64,000 nucleotides of DNA from Curtobacterium sp. VKM Ac-1395. Its GTDB lineage: Bacteria; Actinomycetota; Actinomycetes; Actinomycetales; Microbacteriaceae. The notes beneath the pieces are model-generated. The model did no database searches and had not been told where the DNA came from. It saw only the letters and a program-made list of their open reading frames with translations. Below, piece after piece: positions 34,917-41,939 of the stretch; positions within the stretch are counted from its first letter, which is position 1, and each line of letters begins with the position of its first letter. The translations under genes were made by a program, and so were the position numbers. Location of the stretch: contig NZ_JADKRX010000001.1 in assembly GCF_015350975.1 (NCBI RefSeq), forward strand, positions 62,001 to 126,000, written 5' to 3'.

Positions 34917-35702
34917 CTACGTCGTCGGGACGGCCGGCTCAGTCGGCCCGGCCGGCTCGGGCAGCTCGGCGATGAGGTCGGCGAGGTCCGTCACGACGAC
35001 GTCCGCGCCGTGCTCGCGCAGGGCGTCGGCACCAGCGCCGCGGTCGACGCCGACCACCAGGCCGAAGGAGCCGTTCCGGCCGGCGGCCACCCCGCTCGTG
35101 GCGTCCTCGACCACGACGCACTCGGCGGCGGTCAGGCCGAAGCGGCTGGCGGCGTCGAGGTAGGTGTCCGGCGCGGGCTTGCCTGCGAGGCCGTCTTCCC
35201 GCGCCACCATGCCGTCGATGACGACCGGGAAGCGCTCGAGGATGCCAGCGGTCCGGAGCACCGACTTGGCGTTCGCGGAGCTCGACACCACCGCGACGGA
35301 CAGGCCGGCGTCGATGGCGGAGACGAGGAAGCGCAGCGACCCCGGGTAGGGCTCGACACCGTGCTCGGTCAGCTCGGCGGTGAACTCCGCGTTCTTCCGG
35401 TTGCCGAGCCCGCAGACGGTGTCCTGGTCGGGGTCGTCGTCCGGGGTGCCCTGCGGCAGCTCGATGCCACGGGCGTCGAGGAGCGAGCGCACGCCGTCGT
35501 AGCGCGGCTTGCCGTCGATGTACGCGAAGTAGTCCTGCTCCGTGTACGGCGCGACGCCGTGCGCGGCGAGGTACGGCGTGAACAGGCGGCTCCAGGCGCG
35601 CATGTGCACGTCGGCGGTGGGCGTGAGGACGCCGTCGAGGTCGAAGAGGAGTGCCCGCGCATCGGCGAGGCGCACGGGGGCGGACCGGTCTGACGACGTC
35701 AT
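34917..35702 (-). CDS. pgmB: beta-phosphoglucomutase-like HAD enzyme
   Basis: The 261-aa HAD-IA protein has motif I LLFDLDGVLTPTADVH with nucleophile Asp21 and acid/base Asp23, a helical cap (EQDYFAYIDGKPRYDGV), VAVVSSSANAKSVL, GKPAPDTYL and VEDATSGVAAGRNG. The cap motif IDGKPRYDGV matches the actinobacterial beta-PGM group found beside GH65 genes. It should isomerise beta-glucose 1-phosphate to glucose 6-phosphate. It is transcribed first, followed by the GH65 gene after 66 bp. A ribosome binding site (GGAAGG) precedes the ATG and TAGACT (35752-35747, minus) is a candidate -10. Confidence 0.88.
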   Translation of the reverse strand: MTSSDRSAPVRLADARALLFDLDGVLTPTADVHMRAWSRLFTPYLAAHGVAPYTEQDYFAYIDGKPRYDGVRSLLDARGIELPQGTPDDDPDQDTVCGLGNRKNAEFTAELTEHGVEPYPGSLRFLVSAIDAGLSVAVVSSSANAKSVLRTAGILERFPVVIDGMVAREDGLAGKPAPDTYLDAASRFGLTAAECVVVEDATSGVAAGRNGSFGLVVGVDRGAGADALREHGADVVVTDLADLIAELPEPAGPTEPAVPTT

Positions 35703-35885
35703 GGACACACCTTCCAGGGAGTCGTGTCGAACGAGTGGTGCGCCCGAGTCTAGGACCGCTCCAGGTGCCGCGTGGCACTCGGCGCCGCCCCTGTGGAGAG
35801 AGTTCACCGACGGTGGAGGACGTGCTCCTGACTGTGAGGGCGCGGAGAGGACAACCGGTTCGCTCATCGTGACGAAGGGGACACG

Positions 35886-37232
35886 ATGACCGACACCACC
35901 GACCGCGCCGTCGACGGGCAGGGCTCCAAGCTCCGCCAGGCGATCACCGGGCCGCTGCTCTACCTGTTCATCCTCGGGGACGTCCTCGGCGCCGGCATCT
36001 ACGCGCTGATGGGCACGCTCTCGAAGGACGTCGGCGGAGCGCTCTGGGCACCGCTGCTGCTGGCGCTGCTGCTCGCCCTCCTGACGGCTGGGTCGTACGC
36101 CGAGCTCGTGACGAAGTACCCGAAGGCCGGTGGCGCCGCGATCTTCGCCGAGCGCGCCTACAAGGTGCCGATCGTGTCGTTCCTGGTCGGGTTCTGCATG
36201 CTCGCCGCCGGTGTCACGAGCGCCGCTGGCCTGTCGCTCGCCTTCGCCGGGGACTACCTCGGCACGTTCGTCGACCTGCCCCCGGTGCCGACCGCCATCG
36301 TGTTCCTGGCGCTCGTCGCGTGCCTGAACGCCCGCGGGATCTCGGACTCGCTGAAGAGCAACGTCGTCATGACGGTCATCGAGGTGTCCGGCCTCGTGAT
36401 CGTCATCGTCGCGGTCGCCGTGATGATGAGCGGCGGTGGCGGCGACGTCTCGCGCATCGGGGCGTTCCCGTCCGAGGCGAACCCGGCGCTCGCCACGCTG
36501 AGCGCCGCCATCGTCGCCTACTACTCGTTCGTCGGCTTCGAGACCTCCGCCAACGTCGCCGAGGAGGTCCGCGAGCCGCGGAAGGTCTACCCGCGGGCCC
36601 TGTTCGGCGCCCTGGCCACCGCCGGCGTCGTCTACGTGCTCGTCGGCCTGGCGAGCGCGATCGCCCTGCCCTCCTCCGAACTGCAGGAGTCGTCCGGCCC
36701 GCTGCTCCAGGTCGTGGCCGCCACCGGAGTGCCGATCCCGGACTGGGTGTTCAGCCTGATCGCCCTCGTCGCCGTCGCGAACGGCGCGCTGCTGACGATG
36801 ATCATGGCGAGCCGCGTGACCTACGGCATGGCCGAGCAGCGCCTGCTGCCCACCGTGCTCGGGAAGGTCCTGCCGAACCGGAAGACGCCATGGACGGCCA
36901 TCAGCGCGACGACCGTCGTCGCGATGCTGCTGACGCTCGTCGGCGACGTCGGCACCCTCGCCGAGACCGTCGTGCTGCTGCTGCTCTTCGTGTTCATCAG
37001 CACCAACGTCGCCGTGCTCGTCCTGCGCCGCGACCGCGTGGAGCACGACCACTTCCGGGTCTGGACCTTCGTCCCCGTCCTCGGTGTGCTGTCGTGCATC
37101 CTGCTGCTCACCCAGCAGAGCGGGCAGGTGTGGCTGTACGCGGCGATGCTGCTCGCGGTCGGCGTCGTGCTCTACCTCGTGGCGCGGGTCAGTGGAGGCC
37201 GGAAGCGCGGAGACCGTCGACCCACCGCGTGA
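35886..37232 (+). CDS. APC-superfamily amino acid permease
   Basis: The 448-aa membrane protein has ~12 TM helices with the APC signature GDVLGAGIYALMG in TM1 and KYPKAGGAAIFAERAY before TM3. SFVGFETSANVAEEVREPRKVYPRA (in part) is the conserved loop after TM6. It imports an amino acid or polyamine; the substrate is unknown. A ribosome binding site (AAGGGG) lies ~7 nt before the ATG. It is divergent from the GH65/pgmB operon. Its last 44 bp overlap the end of the convergent hydrolase gene. Confidence 0.92.
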   Translation: MTDTTDRAVDGQGSKLRQAITGPLLYLFILGDVLGAGIYALMGTLSKDVGGALWAPLLLALLLALLTAGSYAELVTKYPKAGGAAIFAERAYKVPIVSFLVGFCMLAAGVTSAAGLSLAFAGDYLGTFVDLPPVPTAIVFLALVACLNARGISDSLKSNVVMTVIEVSGLVIVIVAVAVMMSGGGGDVSRIGAFPSEANPALATLSAAIVAYYSFVGFETSANVAEEVREPRKVYPRALFGALATAGVVYVLVGLASAIALPSSELQESSGPLLQVVAATGVPIPDWVFSLIALVAVANGALLTMIMASRVTYGMAEQRLLPTVLGKVLPNRKTPWTAISATTVVAMLLTLVGDVGTLAETVVLLLLFVFISTNVAVLVLRRDRVEHDHFRVWTFVPVLGVLSCILLLTQQSGQVWLYAAMLLAVGVVLYLVARVSGGRKRGDRRPTA

Positions 37233-37932
37233 CGGCGGCGGCGATCTCGGCACGGGCCTGGGCACGCGGGATCGTCGCCGTGCGGTCGCCCGGCTGCGCG
37301 CCGTACGCCCCGAAGTCCGCGTGGTTGACGCCCTGCAGCTCCGTCATCGTCGCGCTCGCCGGCAGCCGCTCGCGGGCGGCGTCGACCTTCGCGGGCGTGG
37401 AGAGCCCGTCGCGGGACCCGGAGAGGCTCAGGACGTCCAGGTCCGACCCGGACAGGTCGTTCGCGCAGTAGCTGCCGAACAGCAGCAGGCCGGCGACCTC
37501 GGGGCTGTCGGCGAGCTGGCACGCCCGGACCCCGCCGAGGGAGTGCCCGCCGACGGCCCAGGTGTGGACCGACGGCACGTGGGCCTCGAACGTGGCGAGC
37601 GGCCGTGGGTCGAAGAAGGCCAGGTTGAGCGTCGGCTTCGTGATGACGACCGTCGTCCCGGCGGCGACGACCTGCCGGAACGACGCCATGTAGGCGTACG
37701 CGTCGACCTTCGCACCGGGGACGAACACGACGCCGACGCCGTTCGCGCTGCCCGTCGGCGTCATCACCACGGCGTCACCGGCGTCCCGCACGGCCACGCG
37801 GTCGTCACGCCAGACCTGCAGCGCGGCGGCACGGGTGCCCTGCATCACGATGTTCGCCCACACGAGGAAGACCACGACCAGGACGAGCACCACCGCCACG
37901 GTCCAGGTGGTCCATCGACGTGCTCGGCTCAT
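37189..37932 (-). CDS. membrane-anchored alpha/beta hydrolase (Abhydrolase_5-like)
   Basis: The 247-aa protein has one N-terminal TM or signal-anchor segment (VAVVLVLVVVFLVWANIVM, ~13-31) with basic residues before it, so the catalytic part is probably outside the membrane. The hydrolase domain has GVGVVFVPGAKVDAYAY, the nucleophile elbow GGHSLGGV (Ser ~130) and a late His in LQGVNHADFG. It fits the Abhydrolase_5/DLH-like group of unknown substrate. The start overlaps the GNAT-methyltransferase gene stop by 4 bp (ATGA), so the two are co-transcribed. The 3' end overlaps the convergent permease gene by 44 bp. Confidence 0.87.
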   Translation of the reverse strand: MSRARRWTTWTVAVVLVLVVVFLVWANIVMQGTRAAALQVWRDDRVAVRDAGDAVVMTPTGSANGVGVVFVPGAKVDAYAYMASFRQVVAAGTTVVITKPTLNLAFFDPRPLATFEAHVPSVHTWAVGGHSLGGVRACQLADSPEVAGLLLFGSYCANDLSGSDLDVLSLSGSRDGLSTPAKVDAARERLPASATMTELQGVNHADFGAYGAQPGDRTATIPRAQARAEIAAAVTRWVDGLRASGLH

Positions 37933-38888
37933 CGTGTCTCCTCGGTCCGGTGTGCGGTGATCGTGAACGGTCCGTCGTCCGCGACCGCCCGGACGACCAC
38001 GTCGACCCAGCCGGCAGCGGCGACGTCGGCCGCCAGGGCGTCGTCGGTCCGCTGGACCGTCACGGCGAGCACCCCGCCGGGACGGACGGCCACGAGCGCA
38101 CGGCGGAGCACCCCGCGGAGCTCCGTCCGCCGCACGTGGCGCAGCAGTCCGGTCGCGAAGACGGCGTCGAACGGTCCGCCGAAGACCCCGGTCCGGACGT
38201 CGAGCACACGCGCACCGTGGCCGTCGGCCCGCAGCTCGTCGACGAAGGTCCTGGCCCCGTCCGTGCGCTCGACACGGAACCCGGCGGCTTCGAGGGCGAG
38301 GGCGTCCCGCCCGGCCCCCGACCCGAGTTCGAGCACGTTGGCGCCTGGTCGGACCAGCCCGGCCAGCACGTCGACCAGCCCGGAGGCGCGTGGGGCCGCC
38401 GGTGGGCCCGCCAGCACCCGGAGCATCACGACCTCGTGACGGCCGTCCGGCAGGGCGTCGCCGGGCACGGCCGATGCGGTGAAGCCGAGGCGTTCGTACG
38501 TCCGTCGGGCACGCGCGTTGTCGGGCATCACCGCGAGCTCGAGCACGGCGGCCCCGGTCTCGGCGGCCCAGCGGACGAGGGCGTCGACGAGGGCGTCCGC
38601 GACACCGCGGCCACGCGCGGCGGGGTCGACCCACATCGAGATCAGCTCGGCACGGTCGCCCTCGCCGGGGACCCCGCTCGCCATGCCGACCGCGTGGTCG
38701 CCCTCGTACGCGACCAGGTCGAGGGCGCCCGGGATCGACAGCCGGGCGCGCCAGCGGTCCTCCGGAGCGTCCGACCAGTCGGCGAGCCGTGAGCCGAAGG
38801 CCTCGGGCGCGTCCGCGAGCGCCGCCAGCCGGACCGGCCGCCACCGCTGCCAGTCGTCGGCGGTCATGGCCCGCAGGGTGATCGTCAC
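37929..38888 (-). CDS. GNAT acetyltransferase fused to a class I SAM-dependent methyltransferase
   Basis: The 319-aa protein joins two domains. Residues ~1-155 are a GNAT fold: LRAMTADDWQRWRPVRLAAL, the acetyl-CoA loop DPAARGRGVADALVDAL, and NARARRTYERLGF. Residues ~170-315 are a small methyltransferase: motif I NVLELGSGAGRDALAL, a VERTDGAR acidic loop, DAVFATGLLRHV and RPGGVLAVTV. I do not know a characterised protein with this exact pair. The reading frame is continuous with no repeat or stop at the junction, so it is a true fusion. The substrate may be a shared small molecule or peptide amine. Confidence 0.85.
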   Translation of the reverse strand: MTITLRAMTADDWQRWRPVRLAALADAPEAFGSRLADWSDAPEDRWRARLSIPGALDLVAYEGDHAVGMASGVPGEGDRAELISMWVDPAARGRGVADALVDALVRWAAETGAAVLELAVMPDNARARRTYERLGFTASAVPGDALPDGRHEVVMLRVLAGPPAAPRASGLVDVLAGLVRPGANVLELGSGAGRDALALEAAGFRVERTDGARTFVDELRADGHGARVLDVRTGVFGGPFDAVFATGLLRHVRRTELRGVLRRALVAVRPGGVLAVTVQRTDDALAADVAAAGWVDVVVRAVADDGPFTITAHRTEETR

Positions 38889-39003
38889 GCTCCGACGCTA
38901 GCGCTCCCCGAGCCGGACCGGCAGTCGGGCCGACGGCGACGCTGCGGAGGAGGGCGAGCCTCCCGTCCGGACGCCGCTCGCAGCCGCGCGCCCACACGAC
39001 GAC

Positions 39004-39043
39004 GGCCCGACGTCCCCGGCCTGCAGCCGGGGCCCGTCGGGCC
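39004..39043 (-). terminator. hairpin terminator after the hxlB-hxlA operon
   Basis: GGCCCGACGTCCCCGGC (39004-39020) pairs with GCCGGGGCCCGTCGGGCC (39026-39043) with one bulge and a CTGCA loop. It lies 19 bp beyond the hxlA stop in the direction of transcription. The 173-bp gap otherwise holds another GAGCCTCCC motif at ~38950. Confidence 0.85.
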
Positions 39044-39061
39044 GGTCGTGGTGGGGGTGGG

Positions 39062-39688
39062 TCAGGCCGTGATGGCCGCGCGGATCTCCGCGGCGGCAGC
39101 ACCGACGTCCGACGCGCTGTAGATCGCGCTGCCGGCGACGGCCACGCGTGCGCCGGCCTCCTGCACGGACGCGACGGACGAGGCGTTCACGCCACCGGCG
39201 ACGGAGAACGGCACGCCGGACTCCTTGCCGGCGTCGAGGAGCTTCGAGAAGGTGAAGCCCTCCTCTGCCTGCTCGTCGAGACCGGCGTGCATCTCGACGA
39301 ACTCGGCGCCCATCTCGGTGACCTCGCGGGCACGGGCGGCCTTGTCGGACACGCCGATCAGGTCGACGACGATGCCCTTGCCGTGGGCCTTGGCGGCCTT
39401 GACGGCACCGGCGATGGTGCTGTCACCGGCGACACCGAGCACGGTGACCAGGTCGGCGCCGGCGGAGAAGGCGATGTCGGCCTCGAGCTCACCGGCGTCC
39501 ATCGTCTTGAGGTCGGCGAAGACGATCTTGTCCGGGTGGGCTTCCTTGATCGCGGTGACGGCGGAGAGGCCGGCTGCCTTGATCAGCGGCGTGCCGAGCT
39601 CGATGATGTCGACGTGCGGCGCGGCCGCGGCGGCGAGCTCGAGGGCCTTCTCGGTGGTCAGGGTGTCCATGGCGAACTGGAGCTGCAT
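39062..39688 (-). CDS. hxlA: 3-hexulose-6-phosphate synthase
   Basis: The 208-aa TIM-barrel protein matches HPS: MQLQFAMDTLTTEKAL start, HVDIIELGTPLIKAAG (~28-43), the metal/phosphate motif IVFADLKTMDAGELEADIAF (in part), VVDLIGVSD and the phosphate loop VAGGVNASSV then VAVAGSAIY. It condenses formaldehyde with ribulose 5-phosphate to hexulose 6-phosphate, giving formaldehyde detoxification or assimilation (RuMP pathway). It follows hxlB by 19 bp in an operon. The start was set at the ATG giving the conserved N-terminus. Confidence 0.95.
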   Translation of the reverse strand: MQLQFAMDTLTTEKALELAAAAAPHVDIIELGTPLIKAAGLSAVTAIKEAHPDKIVFADLKTMDAGELEADIAFSAGADLVTVLGVAGDSTIAGAVKAAKAHGKGIVVDLIGVSDKAARAREVTEMGAEFVEMHAGLDEQAEEGFTFSKLLDAGKESGVPFSVAGGVNASSVASVQEAGARVAVAGSAIYSASDVGAAAAEIRAAITA

Positions 39689-39707
39689 GAGTGTGCCTTT
39701 CAGTGGT

Positions 39708-40280
39708 TCATTCGAGGTTGGCGTGACGGGGCCAGAGGTCGTCGGCGGACTGCCCGCCCCTGGTCCACAGGGTGTGGAAGAGCGCGTCGCCGAGCAGGGC
39801 GACGCCCTGCTCGAACAGGCTGCCGGCGTACTGCGCGGACGCGGTGCCGGAGCGGTCGGTCTTCGTGGCGGCGGGGAGCACGAGCGTGACCGCGGCCAGC
39901 TCGGCGAGGGGCGAGTCCGCCGTGGTGGAGACCGCGATGACGGATGCCCCGACCTCGACGGCCTTCTGCCCCGCTGCGACGATCCCGGCGGTCGTGCCGG
40001 AGCCGCTCGCGACGAGCAGCACGTCACCCGGGCGGATCGCCGGGGTCGTGACCTCGCCGACGACGTGCACGTCGAGTCCGAGGTGCATCAGCCGCATCGC
40101 GGTCATCCGGAGCGCGAGTCCGGAGCGACCGGCACCGTGCACGAAGACACGGTCGGCGCCCTCGACCAGGTCGACGGCCTGCGCGAAGGGCGCGGGGTCG
40201 GCCGATCGGAGTGCCGCGGCCAGGTCGTCGAGCTCGCGGACGACCAGGTCGAGCGCGTCGGGGACGGTCGGTTGTGCCAT
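39708..40280 (-). CDS. hxlB: 6-phospho-3-hexuloisomerase
   Basis: The 190-aa SIS-domain protein has DRVFVHGAGRSGLALRMTAMRLMHLG (in part, ~45-70), HVVGEVTTPAIRPGDVLLVASGSG and AVSTTADSPLA, typical of PHI. It isomerises hexulose 6-phosphate to fructose 6-phosphate, completing formaldehyde entry into central metabolism with HxlA. Being first in the operon is less usual than hxlA first. It is divergent from a LuxR-type regulator across a 113-bp region with a perfect 16-bp palindrome. ATG 40280 was preferred to an upstream start three codons earlier. Confidence 0.93.
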   Translation of the reverse strand: MAQPTVPDALDLVVRELDDLAAALRSADPAPFAQAVDLVEGADRVFVHGAGRSGLALRMTAMRLMHLGLDVHVVGEVTTPAIRPGDVLLVASGSGTTAGIVAAGQKAVEVGASVIAVSTTADSPLAELAAVTLVLPAATKTDRSGTASAQYAGSLFEQGVALLGDALFHTLWTRGGQSADDLWPRHANLE

Positions 40281-40337
40281 GCAACCCACACTGGCCCTCC
40301 GCCCCTGGACGGACCGCTACCCGACACGGCGGGGGTC

Positions 40338-40353
40338 CCACCCGATCGGGTGG
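40338..40353. promoter_or_regulatory. palindromic operator candidate between hxlB and the LuxR-type gene
   Basis: CCACCCGATCGGGTGG is a perfect 16-bp palindrome lying 58 bp upstream of hxlB and 41 bp upstream of the regulator start. It is the best candidate site for control of the formaldehyde operon by the divergent regulator. Confidence 0.6.
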
Positions 40354-40393
40354 CCCCACCCACACGGATGGGAGACCCGCGTAGGTTCGGTGC

Positions 40394-41245
40394 GTGGACG
40401 ACACAGCAGACACCGCCCTGGAGGCCCGGGTCGACCCCGGCGGACGGCTGGCAGCCGCGGAGCACGCCAGGACCGTCGCCGAGCAGGCCGACCGGCACGC
40501 CCTCACGCTGGAGTCGGTGCTCGCGGTGCTCCGGTCCTCGCGGGTCGGGGACGCAGCGGCTCGGGCAGAGGCCGTCGAGATCGCCTCGGCCGCCCTCGTC
40601 GAGCTGCGCACCGCGACCGACCTGCAGCGCGGAGCCCTGCTCGAACCGGTGACCGGGGCGTTCTCCCGGCTCCGCGCCGACCTCCGCCCGCTCGTGCGCT
40701 TCGGCGACCTCGACGTGCAGTTCGTCGAGCCGCCGGCCACCGGTCGCGCCCTGCCCGGTGACGTCGCGCACGCGGCCAGGGCGATCGTGCGGACGGCGGT
40801 CCTCGCGCTCGCCGACGAGGGTCGGGCGCAGCGGGTCCGCATCCAGTGGGACTGCGACGGCCGGAACCTGCTCATGCAGCTCCGCGACGACGGCGCCGGC
40901 ACGCTCGACACCCATGACGACGCGATGCGGCCGATCGCCGAACGGGTCGCGGCCCTGGACGGACGACTCCGGGTCGACTCGACGCCGGCGTGGGGGTCGG
41001 TCCTCGACATCTCGCTCCCCCTCGACCCGCCGGCCGGGCAGGTCGACGTGGCCGACGACGCCGACCTGACCCCACGGGAGCGCGACGTGCTCCGGCTCGT
41101 CGTCACCGGCGTCGGCAACCGGGAGATCGCCGACGGGCTCGGCATCACCGTCAACACGGTGAAGTACCACGTGGCGAACCTGCTCCGGAAGCACGGCGCC
41201 CGCACCCGCGCCGAACTCGCCGCCGCTGCCGGCGCCCGCTCGTGA
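40394..41245 (+). CDS. LuxR-type regulator with histidine-kinase-like N-terminal region
   Basis: The 283-aa protein ends with a LuxR/GerE HTH (~222-280): LTPRERDVLRLVVTGVGNREIADGLGITVNTVKYHVANLLRK (in part). The first ~210 residues resemble the DHp-like helices and HATPase_c domain of NarL-type sensor kinases: helices with EHARTVAEQADRHALTLESVLAVL, then MQLRDDGAGTLD (G-box-like) and GRLRVDSTPAWGSVLDISLPL. No phosphoacceptor His is evident in the first helix. It is thus a one-piece kinase-like regulator. It is divergent from hxlBA and probably controls it. TAGGTT (40382-40387) ends 6 nt before the GTG start. Confidence 0.85.
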   Translation: MDDTADTALEARVDPGGRLAAAEHARTVAEQADRHALTLESVLAVLRSSRVGDAAARAEAVEIASAALVELRTATDLQRGALLEPVTGAFSRLRADLRPLVRFGDLDVQFVEPPATGRALPGDVAHAARAIVRTAVLALADEGRAQRVRIQWDCDGRNLLMQLRDDGAGTLDTHDDAMRPIAERVAALDGRLRVDSTPAWGSVLDISLPLDPPAGQVDVADDADLTPRERDVLRLVVTGVGNREIADGLGITVNTVKYHVANLLRKHGARTRAELAAAAGARS

Positions 41246-41261
41246 CGAGCGCCGTGCTGCC

Positions 41262-41939
41262 TCAGGGCGTGAAGCGGTAGCCCATCCCCGACTCGGTGAC
41301 CAGGTAGCGGGGGTGTGCGGGGTCCGGCTCGAGCTTCCGCCGCAGCTGCGCCATGTAGAGCCGCAGGTAGCCGGAGTCGTTGCCGTGCGTCGGACCCCAG
41401 ACCTCGGTCAGGAGCATCTCGCGGGTCATCAGCCGGTCGGGGTTCGTGACCAGGACCTCGAGCAGCCGCCACTCGGTCGGGGTGAGCCGGATCGCGGGCC
41501 CCTCGGTCGACGTCACCTGCTTCGCGACGAGGTCCACGAGCAGCGGACCGATCGCGATCGACGGGGTCTCCTCGGACGCGACGACCCGCCGCCGACCGAG
41601 CGCCCGGAGCCGTGCGAGCAGCTCGTCCATCTGGAACGGCTTCGTCACGTAGTCGTCCGCGCCGGCGTCGAGCGCGTCGACCTTGTCCGCCGAGTCCGTC
41701 CGCCCGGACAGCACCAGCACGGGCACCTGCGTCCACGCGCGGATGCCCTGCAGGACCCCGATGCCGTCGAGCCTGGGCATGCCGAGGTCGAGCATCACGA
41801 TGTCCGGGCGCTCGGTGATCACCGCGTCGATGGCGGCGCGGCCGTCCCGGGCGGTGACGACGTCGTACCCGCGGGCGGTCAGCGTCACGCCGAGGGCCCG
41901 GACGAGCTGCGGGTCGTCGTCCGCGATCAGGACCTTCAT
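41262..41939 (-). CDS. kdpE: response regulator KdpE
   Basis: The 225-aa OmpR-type regulator has a receiver domain (ADDDPQ acidic pocket, phospho-acceptor Asp51 in VMLDLGMPRLDG, Lys in YVTKPF) and a C-terminal winged helix (LTPTEWRLLEVLVTNPDRLMTREMLLTEVWG, in part, and SGYLRLYMAQLRRKLEPDP). It activates kdpFABC under potassium limitation or osmotic stress. Its start overlaps the kdpD stop by 4 bp (ATGA). It ends 16 bp from the convergent LuxR-type gene. Confidence 0.96.
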   Translation of the reverse strand: MKVLIADDDPQLVRALGVTLTARGYDVVTARDGRAAIDAVITERPDIVMLDLGMPRLDGIGVLQGIRAWTQVPVLVLSGRTDSADKVDALDAGADDYVTKPFQMDELLARLRALGRRRVVASEETPSIAIGPLLVDLVAKQVTSTEGPAIRLTPTEWRLLEVLVTNPDRLMTREMLLTEVWGPTHGNDSGYLRLYMAQLRRKLEPDPAHPRYLVTESGMGYRFTP

